In this document: positions 50,351 to 59,462 of the stretch, piece after piece
Layout of the letters: each line of letters starts with the position of its first letter
Position numbering within the stretch: position 1 is the first letter of the stretch
From: Hymenobacter fodinae
Lineage (GTDB): Bacteria > Bacteroidota > Bacteroidia > Cytophagales > Hymenobacteraceae
DNA: 64,000 nucleotides
NCBI RefSeq assembly: GCF_004745825.1
Contig: NZ_SRLA01000003.1
Location: forward strand, 868,001-932,000
Direction: 5' to 3'
The notes under the pieces: generated by a model
Database searches by the model: none
What the model was told of the DNA's origin: nothing
What the model saw: only the letters and a program-made list of their open reading frames with translations
Program-made: the position numbers and the translations under genes

Positions 50351-51307
50351 TTACAGCACCTGGCCTAGCCCGAACAGCAGCGTAAACACGAGCGTAGTAA
50401 GGGCCATTTGCTTTAGCAGTGGGTCGAGCTGCATAGAGTCTTGGCGCTGCCACACGGAAAGGGCGTTGCGGAAAAGCAGTGGAGCCGACAGTACAAACAG
50501 CCACTGCCAGGGCGAGTGATATGTGAGGGCCACGTATACCACGGCGCAGCCAAAGCCCAGCAGCAACAGCAGCCAGTGGTAGCGGCGCGCCCGTACGGGG
50601 CCGAGGCGCACCGGAATCGTGATTTTGCCGGCTAGCTCGTCGGAGCGGATGTCGCGGATATTGTTTACGTTGAGTACAGCCGTGGCAAAGCAGCCCAGCG
50701 CGGCGGCGGGCAGTAGCACCGGCAGCGGCAGGGCCTCCGTCCAGGTGGGTACTTGGCTGTAGGCCTGCAGGAAGTAGGTGCCGCACACGCCTACCATTCC
50801 GAAGAAGATAAACACCGACAAGTCGCCCAAGCCAGCGTACCCGTAGGGCTTGGAGCCAGCAGTATAGTTCACCGCGGCCCATATGGCCGACAGGCCTAGC
50901 ACGAAAAACGCCGTGAAAATCCAGGCACCGGCGGTACCCAGCGCTACCCAGAGCAACGCTAGGCCACTCACAAGTGAGAGCAGTCCAAACACGCCCATGC
51001 CCTTCTTCATCTGCTGGGGCGAGATGGCGCCACTCTGTACGGCCCGCTGCGGACCTTCGCGGTGCACACTATCGGCGCCGTTTTGGGAGTCGCCGTAGTC
51101 GTTGGCGAGGTTGCTCAGGATCTGCAGCAGAATGGTAGTCAGAGCCGCTAGGCCTACCACCGCGCCGCGGAACTGCCCGTGGCTGGCAGCCAAGAAGCCC
51201 CCGGCCATAATGCTGGCCAGAGCCAAGGGGAGTGTACGGGGTCGGAAGGCCGAAATCCAGGCTTTAGCAGGACTAATGGGGGCAGCGGGAGTGGCAGAAG
51301 AAGCCAT
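50351..51307 (-). CDS. menA: 1,4-dihydroxy-2-naphthoate polyprenyltransferase
   Basis: A 318-residue membrane enzyme of the UbiA superfamily that attaches the polyprenyl chain in menaquinone synthesis. The MenA-type first motif is NLANDYGDSQNGADSVHREGPQRAVQSGAI near residues 68-98, with the DxxxD Asp residues, and the second is VLNVNNIRDIRSDELAGKITIPVRLG near 215-240. About eight or nine helices are seen. Menaquinone is the main respiratory quinone of Bacteroidota, which fits. The gene stands alone on the reverse strand. Confidence 0.94.
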   Translation of the reverse strand: MASSATPAAPISPAKAWISAFRPRTLPLALASIMAGGFLAASHGQFRGAVVGLAALTTILLQILSNLANDYGDSQNGADSVHREGPQRAVQSGAISPQQMKKGMGVFGLLSLVSGLALLWVALGTAGAWIFTAFFVLGLSAIWAAVNYTAGSKPYGYAGLGDLSVFIFFGMVGVCGTYFLQAYSQVPTWTEALPLPVLLPAAALGCFATAVLNVNNIRDIRSDELAGKITIPVRLGPVRARRYHWLLLLLGFGCAVVYVALTYHSPWQWLFVLSAPLLFRNALSVWQRQDSMQLDPLLKQMALTTLVFTLLFGLGQVL

Positions 51308-51370
51308 TGAGATAAACTGTAACGGTTATGCTAAATCAGGCGGACAGTAAGCACGATCAGCAAAGAGAAT

Positions 51371-51400
51371 GTCATGCTGAGCTTGCCGAAGCATCTTGCC
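51371..51400. repeat. Half copy of the intergenic hairpin repeat family
   Basis: GTCATGCTGAGCTTGCCGAAGCATCTTG, a single arm similar to the arms at 40394 and 52998. No matching second arm is obvious within 120 bases. Confidence 0.55.
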
Positions 51401-51507
51401 AGAGGATAATCCTTAGTCTAAAATAGAGTCGCCATACAGAACTCATTTCTAGGCCAGTTGGGCGGCATCTGATGAGCTAACTCACCGAGGCCAGCATGAT
51501 GAGTTGG

Positions 51508-52176
51508 CTACTGGAAAGCGGGGCCGAAGGCCATAATTCGTTCGGCGGATAGCTCTGAAAAGTGGCGGATTACTAGATCGGCGTGGCTCAGGTCTTGCAT
51601 GGGCGAGTGCTCACTGTCGTAGCCAATGCAGTAAAGGCCGGCGGCTTTGGCGGCGGTAACACCGTTGGCGGAGTCTTCAATCACCACGCATTCGGTTTTG
51701 GGCGCTTTGGAGCGGGAGGCGGCAAACTCAAAAATGGCCGGATCGGGCTTGGAGCGCGGGAAGTCCTCGCCGCTGATGAGGTCAGTGAAGTAGGGGCCAA
51801 TGCCGAACCGCCGCATTACGCGGTCAATAGTAGACTTGGAAGCTGACGACGCCAGGATGATTTGCACCCCGTGTTGGTGCAGGTCCTCCAGCAAAGTCCG
51901 CACTCCATCGTGCAGATCGAGGTCGGGCTTTTCATCGAAAGCCCGGTTGAAAAACTCGCGCTTGCTCATCACCAACTCCTCTACCGAAGGCGCTAGGCCA
52001 TACTTGTCTTTCAAATACTGGTACACGTTTTTGGTAGAGCGGCCCGTGAACGTGGTGTACTCCTCCTCGGATACCTGAATTCCGAGCTCATCGAAGTGCC
52101 GGAAGTAGGCGTAGCGGTGTACGGGCTCGGTGTCGACGATGACGCCATCCATGTCGAAAATAACGGTGCGAATCAT
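51508..52176 (-). CDS. HAD-family phosphatase, beta-phosphoglucomutase-like
   Basis: A 222-residue haloacid-dehalogenase-type hydrolase. Motif I is VIFDMDGVIVDTEPVH with the nucleophile Asp and general acid Asp, followed by an alpha-helical cap (YAYFRHFDELGIQVSEEEYTTFTG). Motif II is the Ser in IILASSASKSTIDR, motif III the Lys in SGEDFPRSKPDP, and motif IV CVVIEDSANGVTAAKAAG. Substrates of this group are small phosphosugars or beta-glucose 1-phosphate. The TSS box on the reverse strand lies 22 bases upstream. Confidence 0.88.
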   Translation of the reverse strand: MIRTVIFDMDGVIVDTEPVHRYAYFRHFDELGIQVSEEEYTTFTGRSTKNVYQYLKDKYGLAPSVEELVMSKREFFNRAFDEKPDLDLHDGVRTLLEDLHQHGVQIILASSASKSTIDRVMRRFGIGPYFTDLISGEDFPRSKPDPAIFEFAASRSKAPKTECVVIEDSANGVTAAKAAGLYCIGYDSEHSPMQDLSHADLVIRHFSELSAERIMAFGPAFQ

Positions 52177-52197
52177 GCGGAGTGTGGTCTGTGGTGG

Positions 52198-52205
52198 CGA
52201 AGGTA
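52198..52205 (-). promoter_or_regulatory. Putative -7 box (TACCTTCG, reverse strand)
   Basis: Near match to TAnnTTTG on the reverse strand; predicted leader of about 15 bases to the HAD gene ATG at 52176. Confidence 0.4.
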
Positions 52206-52311
52206 GAGAAACCTAGTGCTTCCCCTACTACGAAAAACAGCAGCCTGCGCTTTCCGCGCCGGAGGCACTACGGAAAGCACAGGCTGCCACCTAAATCTGT
52301 TACGTTACACT

Positions 52312-52884
52312 CTATTTCAGCACCGCCGACACCAGCTCATCGCTCATGGGTTTCACTTTCGAGGGGTAGAACGCCACCACATGACCCTGCTCATCTACCA
52401 GGTACTTGCAGAAATTCCAGGTGGGCGCATCCCCTACCGCTCCGTTCTTCGACTTATCAGCCAAGAACTTGTAGAGCGGAGCCGTGTCGTCGCCCTTCAC
52501 CGAGATTTTGCTGAACAGCGGGAACGTCACACCGTAGTTCTTCTCGCAGAAGGAGGCAATCTGCGCCTCGGTGCCGGGTTCCTGCCCACCGAAGTTGTTA
52601 GCCGGGAAGCCCAGCACTACCACCTTATCCCCGTGCTTCTTGTAGAGCTCTTCCAACTCCTTATACTGCGGAGTATAACCGCACTCCGAGGCCGTGTTCA
52701 CGATGAGCAGCTTTTTGCCTTTGTACTGGCTCAGCTTCACGTCTTTGCCATCAATAGATTTCACGGTGAAGTCGTAGACGGTGCCGGCGGCGGGAGCAGT
52801 GGTTTCGGTCATGGCAGGAGTTGAGTTGTGGTAAAGTGACAGGCCGCTGGCCAGCAGCGCCCCAAGCAGTACAAAAGCTTTCAT
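52312..52884 (-). CDS. Glutathione-peroxidase-family thiol peroxidase (Cys type)
   Basis: A 190-residue exported peroxidase starting MKAFVLLGALLASGLSLYHN, a signal peptide or anchor. The catalytic Cys lies in LLIVNTASECGYTPQYKELEELY, where many animal enzymes have selenocysteine. The partner residues are Gln in GFPANNFGGQEPG and Trp in APTWNFCKYLV; the last motif also has the extra Cys seen in thioredoxin-dependent bacterial enzymes. It reduces hydrogen and organic peroxides, probably using thioredoxin. The upstream in-frame ATG at 52947 is less likely because the signal peptide would be buried. Confidence 0.92.
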   Translation of the reverse strand: MKAFVLLGALLASGLSLYHNSTPAMTETTAPAAGTVYDFTVKSIDGKDVKLSQYKGKKLLIVNTASECGYTPQYKELEELYKKHGDKVVVLGFPANNFGGQEPGTEAQIASFCEKNYGVTFPLFSKISVKGDDTAPLYKFLADKSKNGAVGDAPTWNFCKYLVDEQGHVVAFYPSKVKPMSDELVSAVLK

Positions 52885-52997
52885 GGGATGAGGATGAGGG
52901 GAATTGTCAGTGACAAACCGAAGAGTATACGCAAAGTTTGAAGGCAAATACTGCTTCGTTGCAGACTCCTAGGCCACTTAGATTAGTCAGAGGTAGA

Positions 52998-53022
52998 GAT
53001 GCTTCGACAAGCTCAGCATGAC
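52998..53022. repeat. Half copy of the intergenic hairpin repeat family
   Basis: GATGCTTCGACAAGCTCAGC and on to ATGAC, the reverse complement of the arm at 51371-51395 with few differences. It lies in the 165 bases between the peroxidase and LOG genes. Confidence 0.55.
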
Positions 53023-53049
53023 GTTCCAGGTTCCAGGTATTGCAATTGC

Positions 53050-53631
53050 CTACGTGGTGCGTGGGGTCAGCCACTTCTCCAGTGCAATGGGTTGGTAGGC
53101 CAGCATCTCCTCAATCAGGCCGTTGGGGTCGGGGTTGCTCAGGAGCTGCTGACGGTTTTCGCGGCGCAGCAGGCCTTCCTCCACCATGTGATCGAGGGCG
53201 CGAAGTAGGTGGTCGTAGAAGCCGGCCACGCCCAGCACCCCAATGGGCTTTTTGTGCAGGCCTAGCTGGCCCCAGGTCAGCACCTCAAACAACTCTTCGA
53301 GCGTGCCGAAACCGCCGGGCATAGCCACAAAGCCTTCGGCCAGGTCGGCCATCAGCAGCTTGCGCTCGTGCATGCTCTTCACAATGTGCAGTTCCGTCAC
53401 GCCGCGATGCTCCACTTCTTTGGCCACCAGAAAATCGGGAATCACGCCGATAACCTTGCCGCCGTGGGCCAATACGCTGTCGGCTACGGCCCCCATGAGG
53501 CCTACACGGCCTCCGCCATACACCAGCGTCATGTCGCGCTCGGCCAGCACCCGCCCCATTTCCTGGGCTTGCTGGGCATAAATTTCATTGGTTCCGGCAC
53601 TAGAGCCGCAATACACTGCTACGCTTTTCAT
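53050..53631 (-). CDS. LOG-family protein (cytokinin-activating nucleotide phosphoribohydrolase type)
   Basis: A 193-residue Rossmann-fold protein starting MKSVAVYCGSSAGTNEIY. The diagnostic motif MPGGFGTLEELFEVLTWGQLGLHKKP holds PGGxGTxxE, which binds the ribose-phosphate of nucleoside 5'-monophosphates. Bacterial members hydrolyse AMP or related nucleotides to base and ribose phosphate and some yield cytokinins. The start at 53631 is the one that matches family length; the earlier in-frame ATG at 53718 overlaps the terminator of argS. Confidence 0.92.
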   Translation of the reverse strand: MKSVAVYCGSSAGTNEIYAQQAQEMGRVLAERDMTLVYGGGRVGLMGAVADSVLAHGGKVIGVIPDFLVAKEVEHRGVTELHIVKSMHERKLLMADLAEGFVAMPGGFGTLEELFEVLTWGQLGLHKKPIGVLGVAGFYDHLLRALDHMVEEGLLRRENRQQLLSNPDPNGLIEEMLAYQPIALEKWLTPRTT

Positions 53632-53661
53632 TCTATGTAAGTGAGTTAATAACGAAAGAAA

Positions 53662-53697
53662 AACAGCAGCAACGCCAACCGTTGGCGTTGCTGCTGT
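53662..53697 (-). terminator. Rho-independent terminator of argS
   Basis: A 17-bp perfect inverted repeat (ACAGCAGCAACGCCAAC with its complement) with a one-base centre, and on the reverse strand followed by TTTTTC. It lies 45 bases after the argS stop. Confidence 0.8.
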
Positions 53698-53741
53698 ATG
53701 GTTGATGGTGAAGCGCAAGCCAAGAGCGTTGCGCTACCTTC

Positions 53742-55535
53742 TTACATGCGCTCAGGCACCTGAATACCTAGCAGGCCCATGCTAGCTTTGATAGCTTTGC
53801 CCGCCTCAGCCGACAAGGCCACGTAGAACGCCCGGTACGTTTCGTTTGGCTCGGTAAAGATTTTTACTTCCGTATAGAAACGGTTGTAGGCCCGGGCTAT
53901 ATCGTAGGCGAACTGGCCTACCACGGCCGGCGAGAACGTGCGGGCGGCTTCCTGCACCACGCTCTGGTAGCGGCCCAGTTCCTGCACCATTTCACGGGCC
54001 GAAGCCGGCAGAGTAGTAATAGAGCTGGTGTTGGCATTCGTGGGGATGCTCATTTCACCAGCCTTGCGCAAAATAGCGGCAATCCGAGCATGGGAGTATT
54101 GGATAAAGGGTCCGGTGTCACCTTCCAACTGCACCGACTCTTCCGGGTTGAAAAGCATACGCTTCTTAGGATCCACTTTCAGCAGGTAATACTTCAGAGC
54201 ACCTAAGCCTAAAGTATGATAGAGTTGAGCAAGCTCCTCCTCGTTCAACCCTTCGGTTTTACCCTTCTTAAGCGTAGCCTCCTTGGCAGCTTCCACTACT
54301 TCGCGCACCAGCTCGTCGGCGTCTACTACGGTGCCTTCGCGCGACTTCATCTTGCCCGAGGGCAAGTCTACCATGCCGTAGCTGAGATGGTAGATGGCAT
54401 CGGCGTAGGGCTTGCCTAGCTTCTTGAGCACCGCCTTCAGCACCTGCATGTGGTAGTTCTGCTCGTCGGCAATGACGTACACTGAGAGGTCGTAGTGGAA
54501 GTCCTGGAACTTCAGCTCAGCCGTGCCCAGGTCTTGGGTGATGTACACGGAGGTGCCATCGGCGCGCAGCAGCAGCTTCTCGTCGAGGCCTTCTTCTTTG
54601 AGGTCAACCCACACCGAGCCATCGTCCTTCTTGAAGAACACACCCTTCTGCAGACCTTCCTCTACCCGCTCTTTGCCCAGCAGGTAGGTACCCGACTCAT
54701 AGTAGTACTTGTCGAAATCGACGCCGATATTCTGGTAGGTAGCATCGAAACCTTCGTACACCCAGCCGTTCATCTGCTTCCAGAGGGCTACCACTTCTTC
54801 GTCGCCGGCTTCCCAGGCGCGCAGCATGTCTTGGGCCTCCAGCATCATGGGGGCCTGGCGCTTGGCTACTTCGGCCGCCACGCCTTCGGCTTCAAGCTGC
54901 TTCACCTGCTCGCGGTAGTGCTTCTCAAACAGCACGTAGTACTTGCCGGCTAGGTGGTCGCCCTTAATGCCCGCGCTCTGGGGGGTTTCGCCGTTGCCGT
55001 ACTGCTGGTAGGCCAGCATCGACTTACAGATGTGGATGCCCCGGTCGTTTACGAGGTTGGCCTTGGTAACCGTAGCGCCGGTAGCTTGCAGAATCTCGGC
55101 TACCGAGTAGCCGAGGAAGTTGTTGCGCAGGTGGCCTAGGTGCAGGGGCTTGTTGGTGTTGGGCGACGAATATTCCACCACCACATTCTGGGGGCCGCCG
55201 GTTTCTACGGGCGCTCCAGCGGGCGTCTGGCGCAGCTGCTCAAACACGTCCAGCCAAGCTGCATCGGCTATTTCCAGGTTCAGGAAGCCTTTCACCACAT
55301 TGTAGCCCGATACCAGCGGCTCGTTGGCCACCAGCCAGTCGCCGATACCCTGCCCAATTTGCTCGGGGCCTTTGCCAATGGCTTTGGTGAAAGGAAACGT
55401 CACGAGCGTAAACTGGCCCGCGAATTCCTTGCGCGTGGGCTGCAGCGCCAGCTGGGGCGAGGCCACCTCTACGTCGAATACGTTCTTAATGGCGGCACCA
55501 AGGGCCGCTTTGAGGGTTTGTTGGAGTTGTTGCAC
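53742..55535 (-). CDS. argS: Arginyl-tRNA synthetase
   Basis: A 597-residue class I synthetase that charges tRNA-Arg. The N-terminal Add-1 domain covers the first 115 residues (LQQTLKAALGAAIKNVFD). The HIGH motif is SSPNTNKPLHLGHLRNNFLG near residue 130, and the KMSKS-type loop is PSGKMKSREGTVVDAD near residue 390, the usual ArgRS variant. The anticodon-binding C-terminal DALR domain ends VPERM, the standard ArgRS end. A -7 box on the reverse strand at 55780-55787 would give a leader of about 240 bases. Confidence 0.96.
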   Translation of the reverse strand: MQQLQQTLKAALGAAIKNVFDVEVASPQLALQPTRKEFAGQFTLVTFPFTKAIGKGPEQIGQGIGDWLVANEPLVSGYNVVKGFLNLEIADAAWLDVFEQLRQTPAGAPVETGGPQNVVVEYSSPNTNKPLHLGHLRNNFLGYSVAEILQATGATVTKANLVNDRGIHICKSMLAYQQYGNGETPQSAGIKGDHLAGKYYVLFEKHYREQVKQLEAEGVAAEVAKRQAPMMLEAQDMLRAWEAGDEEVVALWKQMNGWVYEGFDATYQNIGVDFDKYYYESGTYLLGKERVEEGLQKGVFFKKDDGSVWVDLKEEGLDEKLLLRADGTSVYITQDLGTAELKFQDFHYDLSVYVIADEQNYHMQVLKAVLKKLGKPYADAIYHLSYGMVDLPSGKMKSREGTVVDADELVREVVEAAKEATLKKGKTEGLNEEELAQLYHTLGLGALKYYLLKVDPKKRMLFNPEESVQLEGDTGPFIQYSHARIAAILRKAGEMSIPTNANTSSITTLPASAREMVQELGRYQSVVQEAARTFSPAVVGQFAYDIARAYNRFYTEVKIFTEPNETYRAFYVALSAEAGKAIKASMGLLGIQVPERM

Positions 55536-55967
55536 GGATACGAAAGCGATACGCTTGGTAAGAAGCCGAACAGTCGGCTTCCGGAAGATGAAAATTTGGA
55601 GATGAAACCACGGATGCAGCGTAAACCCCGAATAGGCCTAGCGCCCACACTCCCCGTTGCTACAGGCTTCGCGGCGACTGACCTACCCTGGCTTACGCTA
55701 GAGTCGTCGTTGATTTCGGGTCCAAAGAGTCGGCTTCATAAGGAGTTGATGCGGACACCGCTCCGGGCTTCCGCTGCTACAAAGGTAGAAACCCCGGCCG
55801 GATGCCTCTTGAAAAAGTTAGGTGGCGCCAGTAAGCCTTTGGCTAGGCCTATCCGTACTAGCACAAGCACGGCGGCCGTATTCCCTATTTTTGGCGGCAG
55901 CTTCGTTGCTTTCCTCGCCCATATCCCCTCGCCGTTTTTGCGGCAATAAGTACCTTGCGCCTACCGC
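55536..55967. other. 432-base intergenic region between argS and terC
   Basis: No gene seen. It holds a reverse-strand -7 box match (TACCTTTG at 55787-55780) that may serve argS through a long leader, several TAGGCC motifs near 55636 and 55842, and a variant box TACCTTGC at 55951-55958 for the TerC gene. I see no clear leader hairpin or riboswitch. Confidence 0.4.
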
Positions 55968-56735
55968 ATGAACATTCATCTTCAGGAAATTCTCGACAAC
56001 CCGCTGGCGGCCTTGGCCATTGTGGGCAATTTGGTGATAATCGAAAGTCTGCTCTCCGTGGATAACGCGGCCGTGCTGGCTACTATGGTTTCCGACCTGC
56101 CCAAGGAGCAACGCCACAAAGCCCTACGCTACGGTATTATCGGCGCTTACGTATTTCGGGGGCTGTGTATTCTGTTCGCCTCGTTCCTTATTCAGTTCTG
56201 GTTTTTGAAGCCCCTGGGCGGGTTCTACCTGCTCTACCTGGCCTACGACCACTTCGCCAACAAGCAGAAAAGCTCCGATGAGGATGCCGTTGACAAACAG
56301 CAAAGCTGGCTCTACCGCAGCACGCTGGGCCTGTTAGGCCCTTTCTGGGCCACCATTGCCCTCATTGAGCTCATGGACCTGGCTTTCTCCATTGACAACG
56401 TGTTTGCCGTGGTAGCCTTCACCGACAACCTGATCCTGATTTGTGCCGGCGTATTCATCGGTATTCTGGCCATGCGGCTAGTAGCACAGGGGTTTGTGCT
56501 GCTCATGGCCAAGTACCCCTTCCTGGAAACTGCCGCTTTCCTGGTAATTGGGCTACTGGGGCTGAAGCTGCTGCTCTCCCTGTTTGAGCACTTCCTGCCT
56601 GATCATCCGTTTACCACCTTCCTCAGCAGTGAGGCCGCCGATGTGGGCCTAACGGTGCTGACGGTTGCCATCTTCGCCGTGCCGCTGCTTACCTCCTGGC
56701 TATTCGGGGTACCCTATCACCAGCGCAGCCGCTAG
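55968..56735 (+). CDS. TerC-family membrane protein (YkoY-like)
   Basis: A 255-residue membrane protein with about seven helices. TerC marks are IIESLLSVDNAAVLATMVSDLP near residue 27 and ALIELMDLAFSIDNVFAVVAFTDN near residue 130, each with the conserved acidic pair in a membrane helix. Members take part in Mn2+ homeostasis and in metalation of exported enzymes. A second TerC gene of the Alx type starts at 63364. A strong convergent terminator follows. Confidence 0.9.
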   Translation: MNIHLQEILDNPLAALAIVGNLVIIESLLSVDNAAVLATMVSDLPKEQRHKALRYGIIGAYVFRGLCILFASFLIQFWFLKPLGGFYLLYLAYDHFANKQKSSDEDAVDKQQSWLYRSTLGLLGPFWATIALIELMDLAFSIDNVFAVVAFTDNLILICAGVFIGILAMRLVAQGFVLLMAKYPFLETAAFLVIGLLGLKLLLSLFEHFLPDHPFTTFLSSEAADVGLTVLTVAIFAVPLLTSWLFGVPYHQRSR

Positions 56736-56754
56736 TCCACCATTGTGCAAAAAA

Positions 56755-56781
56755 GAAGCCCCTACCGCTGGTAGGGGCTTC
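56755..56781. terminator. Bidirectional terminator
   Basis: GAAGCCCCTACC pairs with GGTAGGGGCTTC around GCT, preceded by AAAAAA and followed by GTGCTTT; it separates convergent terC and the arginase gene. Confidence 0.85.
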
Positions 56782-56786
56782 GTGCT

Positions 56787-57761
56787 TTAACGACTTACAA
56801 TTTCTTCCATCCGCAGTCGGTTCTGGATGGCGTCGGTGGCGGCCTCCAGAATGTCGAAGGCGTTAGTAGCCATGGTGTTTTCCTGATCGAGGGTAGGATT
56901 GATTTCCACCATCTCGAAGCACACCACGCGGTCATTATCCAGCAGGGCGCGGCAGAGGCTGATGGCCTCTTCTACGTTCAGGCCATCTACTACGGGTGTG
57001 CCGGTGCCTTTGCTGAAGCGCGAGTCCAGGGAATCGACGTCGAAGGAGATGTACACCATGTCGCAGAAGCGCAGCCGCTCGTAAATTTCGCGGGCCACTT
57101 GGCGGGTGCCTTTCGCCTTTACTTCGTCGAGCTTGTAGTTCTTGATGCCCAGACGGTCGATAATCTCGTCTTCTTCCTGCTCCGTGTCGCGCACCACCAC
57201 ATATACCAGGTGCTCGCCAGTGACTTTGGGGCCGGGCTCGCCCAAGTTTTTCAGCTTGCGCCAGAAAAACTCGGTTTCAGGCTCCACATAATTGCGCTGG
57301 CACTGCAGGTTATCATCGCCCAGGGAAATGGCAATGGGCATGCCGTGCATGTTGCCCGAGGGTGTGGTATACGGCGAGTGAATATCGGCGTGGGCATCTA
57401 TCCAGACTACGCCGAGCGTCTTGTGCGGATAAGTGGCCTTGATGCCCGCAATAGTTGCGGAGGCGTTGCTATGGTCGCCGGCCAATACCAGGGGGAACTC
57501 CCCAAAGCGTAAGGTCTGTTCTACGGCGCTGGCAATACCTTTCTGCACCGTGTAAATAGAATCTATGTGCTTTGCCTTCGGGAAATGGTTTTTCTCGAAG
57601 AGCACGTGGTTCAGGTCAGGCACATGTACTGAGTTGAACCGTCGGAAGTAATCGGACCCTTTGTTGAGGCAGGCCACTTTGAGGGCATCTACGCCCAGAC
57701 TGGCACCACGGGTTCCGGCTCCAAGCTCGGAGCGTACTTCCACAAGCTTAATGCGTCGCAT
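56787..57761 (-). CDS. Arginase
   Basis: A 324-residue ureohydrolase that splits arginine into ornithine and urea. Mn-binding motifs: LVLAGDHSNA near residue 95, WIDAHADIHSPYTTPSGNMHGMP near 118-140 and YISFDVDSLDSRFSKGTGTPVVDGL near 235-258. The SGNMHGMP stretch is that of arginases and not of agmatinases (which have a shorter, different loop). It faces the arginine decarboxylase gene across 280 bases, so two arginine-using enzymes share a control region, while the argS gene lies beyond terC. Agmatinase activity cannot be fully excluded. Confidence 0.88.
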   Translation of the reverse strand: MRRIKLVEVRSELGAGTRGASLGVDALKVACLNKGSDYFRRFNSVHVPDLNHVLFEKNHFPKAKHIDSIYTVQKGIASAVEQTLRFGEFPLVLAGDHSNASATIAGIKATYPHKTLGVVWIDAHADIHSPYTTPSGNMHGMPIAISLGDDNLQCQRNYVEPETEFFWRKLKNLGEPGPKVTGEHLVYVVVRDTEQEEDEIIDRLGIKNYKLDEVKAKGTRQVAREIYERLRFCDMVYISFDVDSLDSRFSKGTGTPVVDGLNVEEAISLCRALLDNDRVVCFEMVEINPTLDQENTMATNAFDILEAATDAIQNRLRMEEIVSR

Positions 57762-57897
57762 ATTACATTGGCAGAAAAGAGGTTAAGGTGGTTTTAATGC
57801 TTGCCGATTGAGTGGCCTAGCACCACTCAGGCTTGACGCGCCCGGACCTTCCGGCGCAACCAACGAACAAAGCACAACCAAAACCCCCGCGAGGGGG

Positions 57898-57905
57898 TAT
57901 CTTTG
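57898..57905 (+). promoter_or_regulatory. Putative -7 box (TATCTTTG) of speA
   Basis: Exact match to TAnnTTTG; would start the arginine decarboxylase mRNA about 130 bases upstream of its ATG. The CCCCCGCGAGGGGG stretch just before it is a palindrome overlapping the spacer. Confidence 0.5.
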
Positions 57906-58041
57906 CGGGTCCTAAGTTCGCAAAAAGGCCGCAGACAGTCCAGTTTCTTACATTCTTTCCGTTGCGCATGTTGAACAACGTAGGCCAGTAAACTGATTTA
58001 CTGCGTACTGACTTCCTATGTGCCTCTGACAACTTCCCTGA

Positions 58042-59445
58042 ATGGATACTTATCACGACCTGATTTCCCAAACCTTCGATTTTCCTACCCAAGAGTTTCA
58101 GGTAGAACAGAACGAACTCCGCTTCCACGACATCGACCTGATGGCCCTTGTGGAGAAACACGGCACGCCGCTGCGCCTCACCTACCTGCCCAAAATCAGC
58201 AGCCAGATTCAGCGGGCCAAGGAGTGGTTTCGGGTGGGCATTGAGAAAATTGGCTACCAGGGCAAATACTCCTACGCCTACTGCACCAAGGCCTCGCACT
58301 TCAGCTTTGTGGTGGAAGAAGCCCTGAAAAACAATGTGCACATCGAAACCTCTTCGTGGTTTGATATGAGCATTATCCGGGCCATGCACGCCAAAGGCAA
58401 GGTGAGCAAGGATACGTTCATCATCTGCAACGGCTTCAAACCCGAGGAATACAAATACGAAATCACGCGCCTCATCAACGATGGGTTCGTGAACTGCATG
58501 CCTATTCTGGACTCGCCCAATGAAGTGGAGTACTACCACGACAACGTGCGCGAGAAGTGCAACGTGGGCATGCGCCTGGCTTCCGATGAAGAGCCTCGCT
58601 TCCAGTTCTACACTTCCCGCCTGGGCATCCGCTACGCCGACGCTATTCCGCTCTATGAGCAGAAGATCAAGAATGATCCACGCTTCGAGCTCACGATGCT
58701 GCACTACTTTATCAACACCGGTATTAAGGATACGTCCTACTACTGGTCGGAGCTGAGCCGCTTTGTGCACCAGTACTGCGCCCTGCGTAAGGTATGCCCC
58801 ACCCTGAAGACCATCGACATCGGGGGTGGCCTACCCATCCAGACCAGCATTCAGAAGGAGTACGACTACCAGTACATGGTGGAGGAAGTGCTGCGCACCA
58901 TCCAGCGCATCTGCCAGGAGGAGGGCGTGCCGGAGCCAGACATCTTCACCGAGTTTGGCATTTTCACGGTGGGTGAGTCGGGTGCTACCATCTACTCGAT
59001 TCTGGATGAGAAGCTCCAGAACGATAAGGAGCTGTGGTACATGATTGATGGTTCGTTCATCACAAACCTGCCGGATACCTGGGCCCTGAACCAGCGCTTC
59101 ATCATGCTGGCCCTGAACGGCTGGAACAAGCAATACAAGAAAATCCAGCTGGGCGGCCTCACCTGCGACTCCCAGGACTACTACAACGCCGAGAAGCACA
59201 TTTACCAGGTATTCTTGCCCGAGCGCAAGCCCGCCAAGGATGATAAGCCGCTGTACGTGGGCTTCTTCCACACCGGCGCCTATCAGGAAAGCCTCTCGGG
59301 CTACGGCGGCATCAAGCACTGCCTGATTCCGGCGCCTAAAATGGTCATCCTGGACCGCGACGAAAACGGCAACCTCACCGACCGGGTATTTGCCGAAGAG
59401 CAAAGTAGCGAGTCGATGATGCGTATTCTCGGGTACAGCAACTAA
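58042..59445 (+). CDS. speA: Arginine decarboxylase
   Basis: A 467-residue PLP enzyme of the alanine-racemase fold (fold type III) that converts arginine to agmatine. The PLP lysine lies in YSYAYCTKASHFSFVVEEAL near residue 78; the sheet and cofactor parts follow (IETSSWFDMSIIRAM, TIDIGGGLPIQT, FTEFGIFTVGESGATIYS), and the C-terminal catalytic Cys region is in LGGLTCDSQDYYN. It is about 190 residues shorter than E. coli SpeA, the form usual in Bacteroidota. It is read divergently from arginase. Agmatine would feed polyamine synthesis. Confidence 0.9.
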   Translation: MDTYHDLISQTFDFPTQEFQVEQNELRFHDIDLMALVEKHGTPLRLTYLPKISSQIQRAKEWFRVGIEKIGYQGKYSYAYCTKASHFSFVVEEALKNNVHIETSSWFDMSIIRAMHAKGKVSKDTFIICNGFKPEEYKYEITRLINDGFVNCMPILDSPNEVEYYHDNVREKCNVGMRLASDEEPRFQFYTSRLGIRYADAIPLYEQKIKNDPRFELTMLHYFINTGIKDTSYYWSELSRFVHQYCALRKVCPTLKTIDIGGGLPIQTSIQKEYDYQYMVEEVLRTIQRICQEEGVPEPDIFTEFGIFTVGESGATIYSILDEKLQNDKELWYMIDGSFITNLPDTWALNQRFIMLALNGWNKQYKKIQLGGLTCDSQDYYNAEKHIYQVFLPERKPAKDDKPLYVGFFHTGAYQESLSGYGGIKHCLIPAPKMVILDRDENGNLTDRVFAEEQSSESMMRILGYSN

Positions 59446-59462
59446 AATTTTGGCTGGTAGCT

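Noticed and set aside
52312..52884. Possible selenoprotein
   Set aside because: The catalytic position of this glutathione-peroxidase-family gene is a normal Cys codon in ASECGY; no in-frame TGA or SECIS-like need exists.
55140..55949. 269-codon open frame opposite the 5' end of argS
   Set aside because: It is antisense to conserved ArgRS domains and its peptide has no recognisable features.
56787..57761. Agmatinase paired with arginine decarboxylase
   Set aside because: The SGNMHGMP segment and overall pattern are those of arginase; agmatinase would be attractive given the neighbour, but the motifs point the other way.
57817..58770. 317-codon open frame on the reverse strand opposite speA
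   Set aside because: It lies over a strongly recognisable PLP decarboxylase and its product has no motif; it also crosses the speA promoter.
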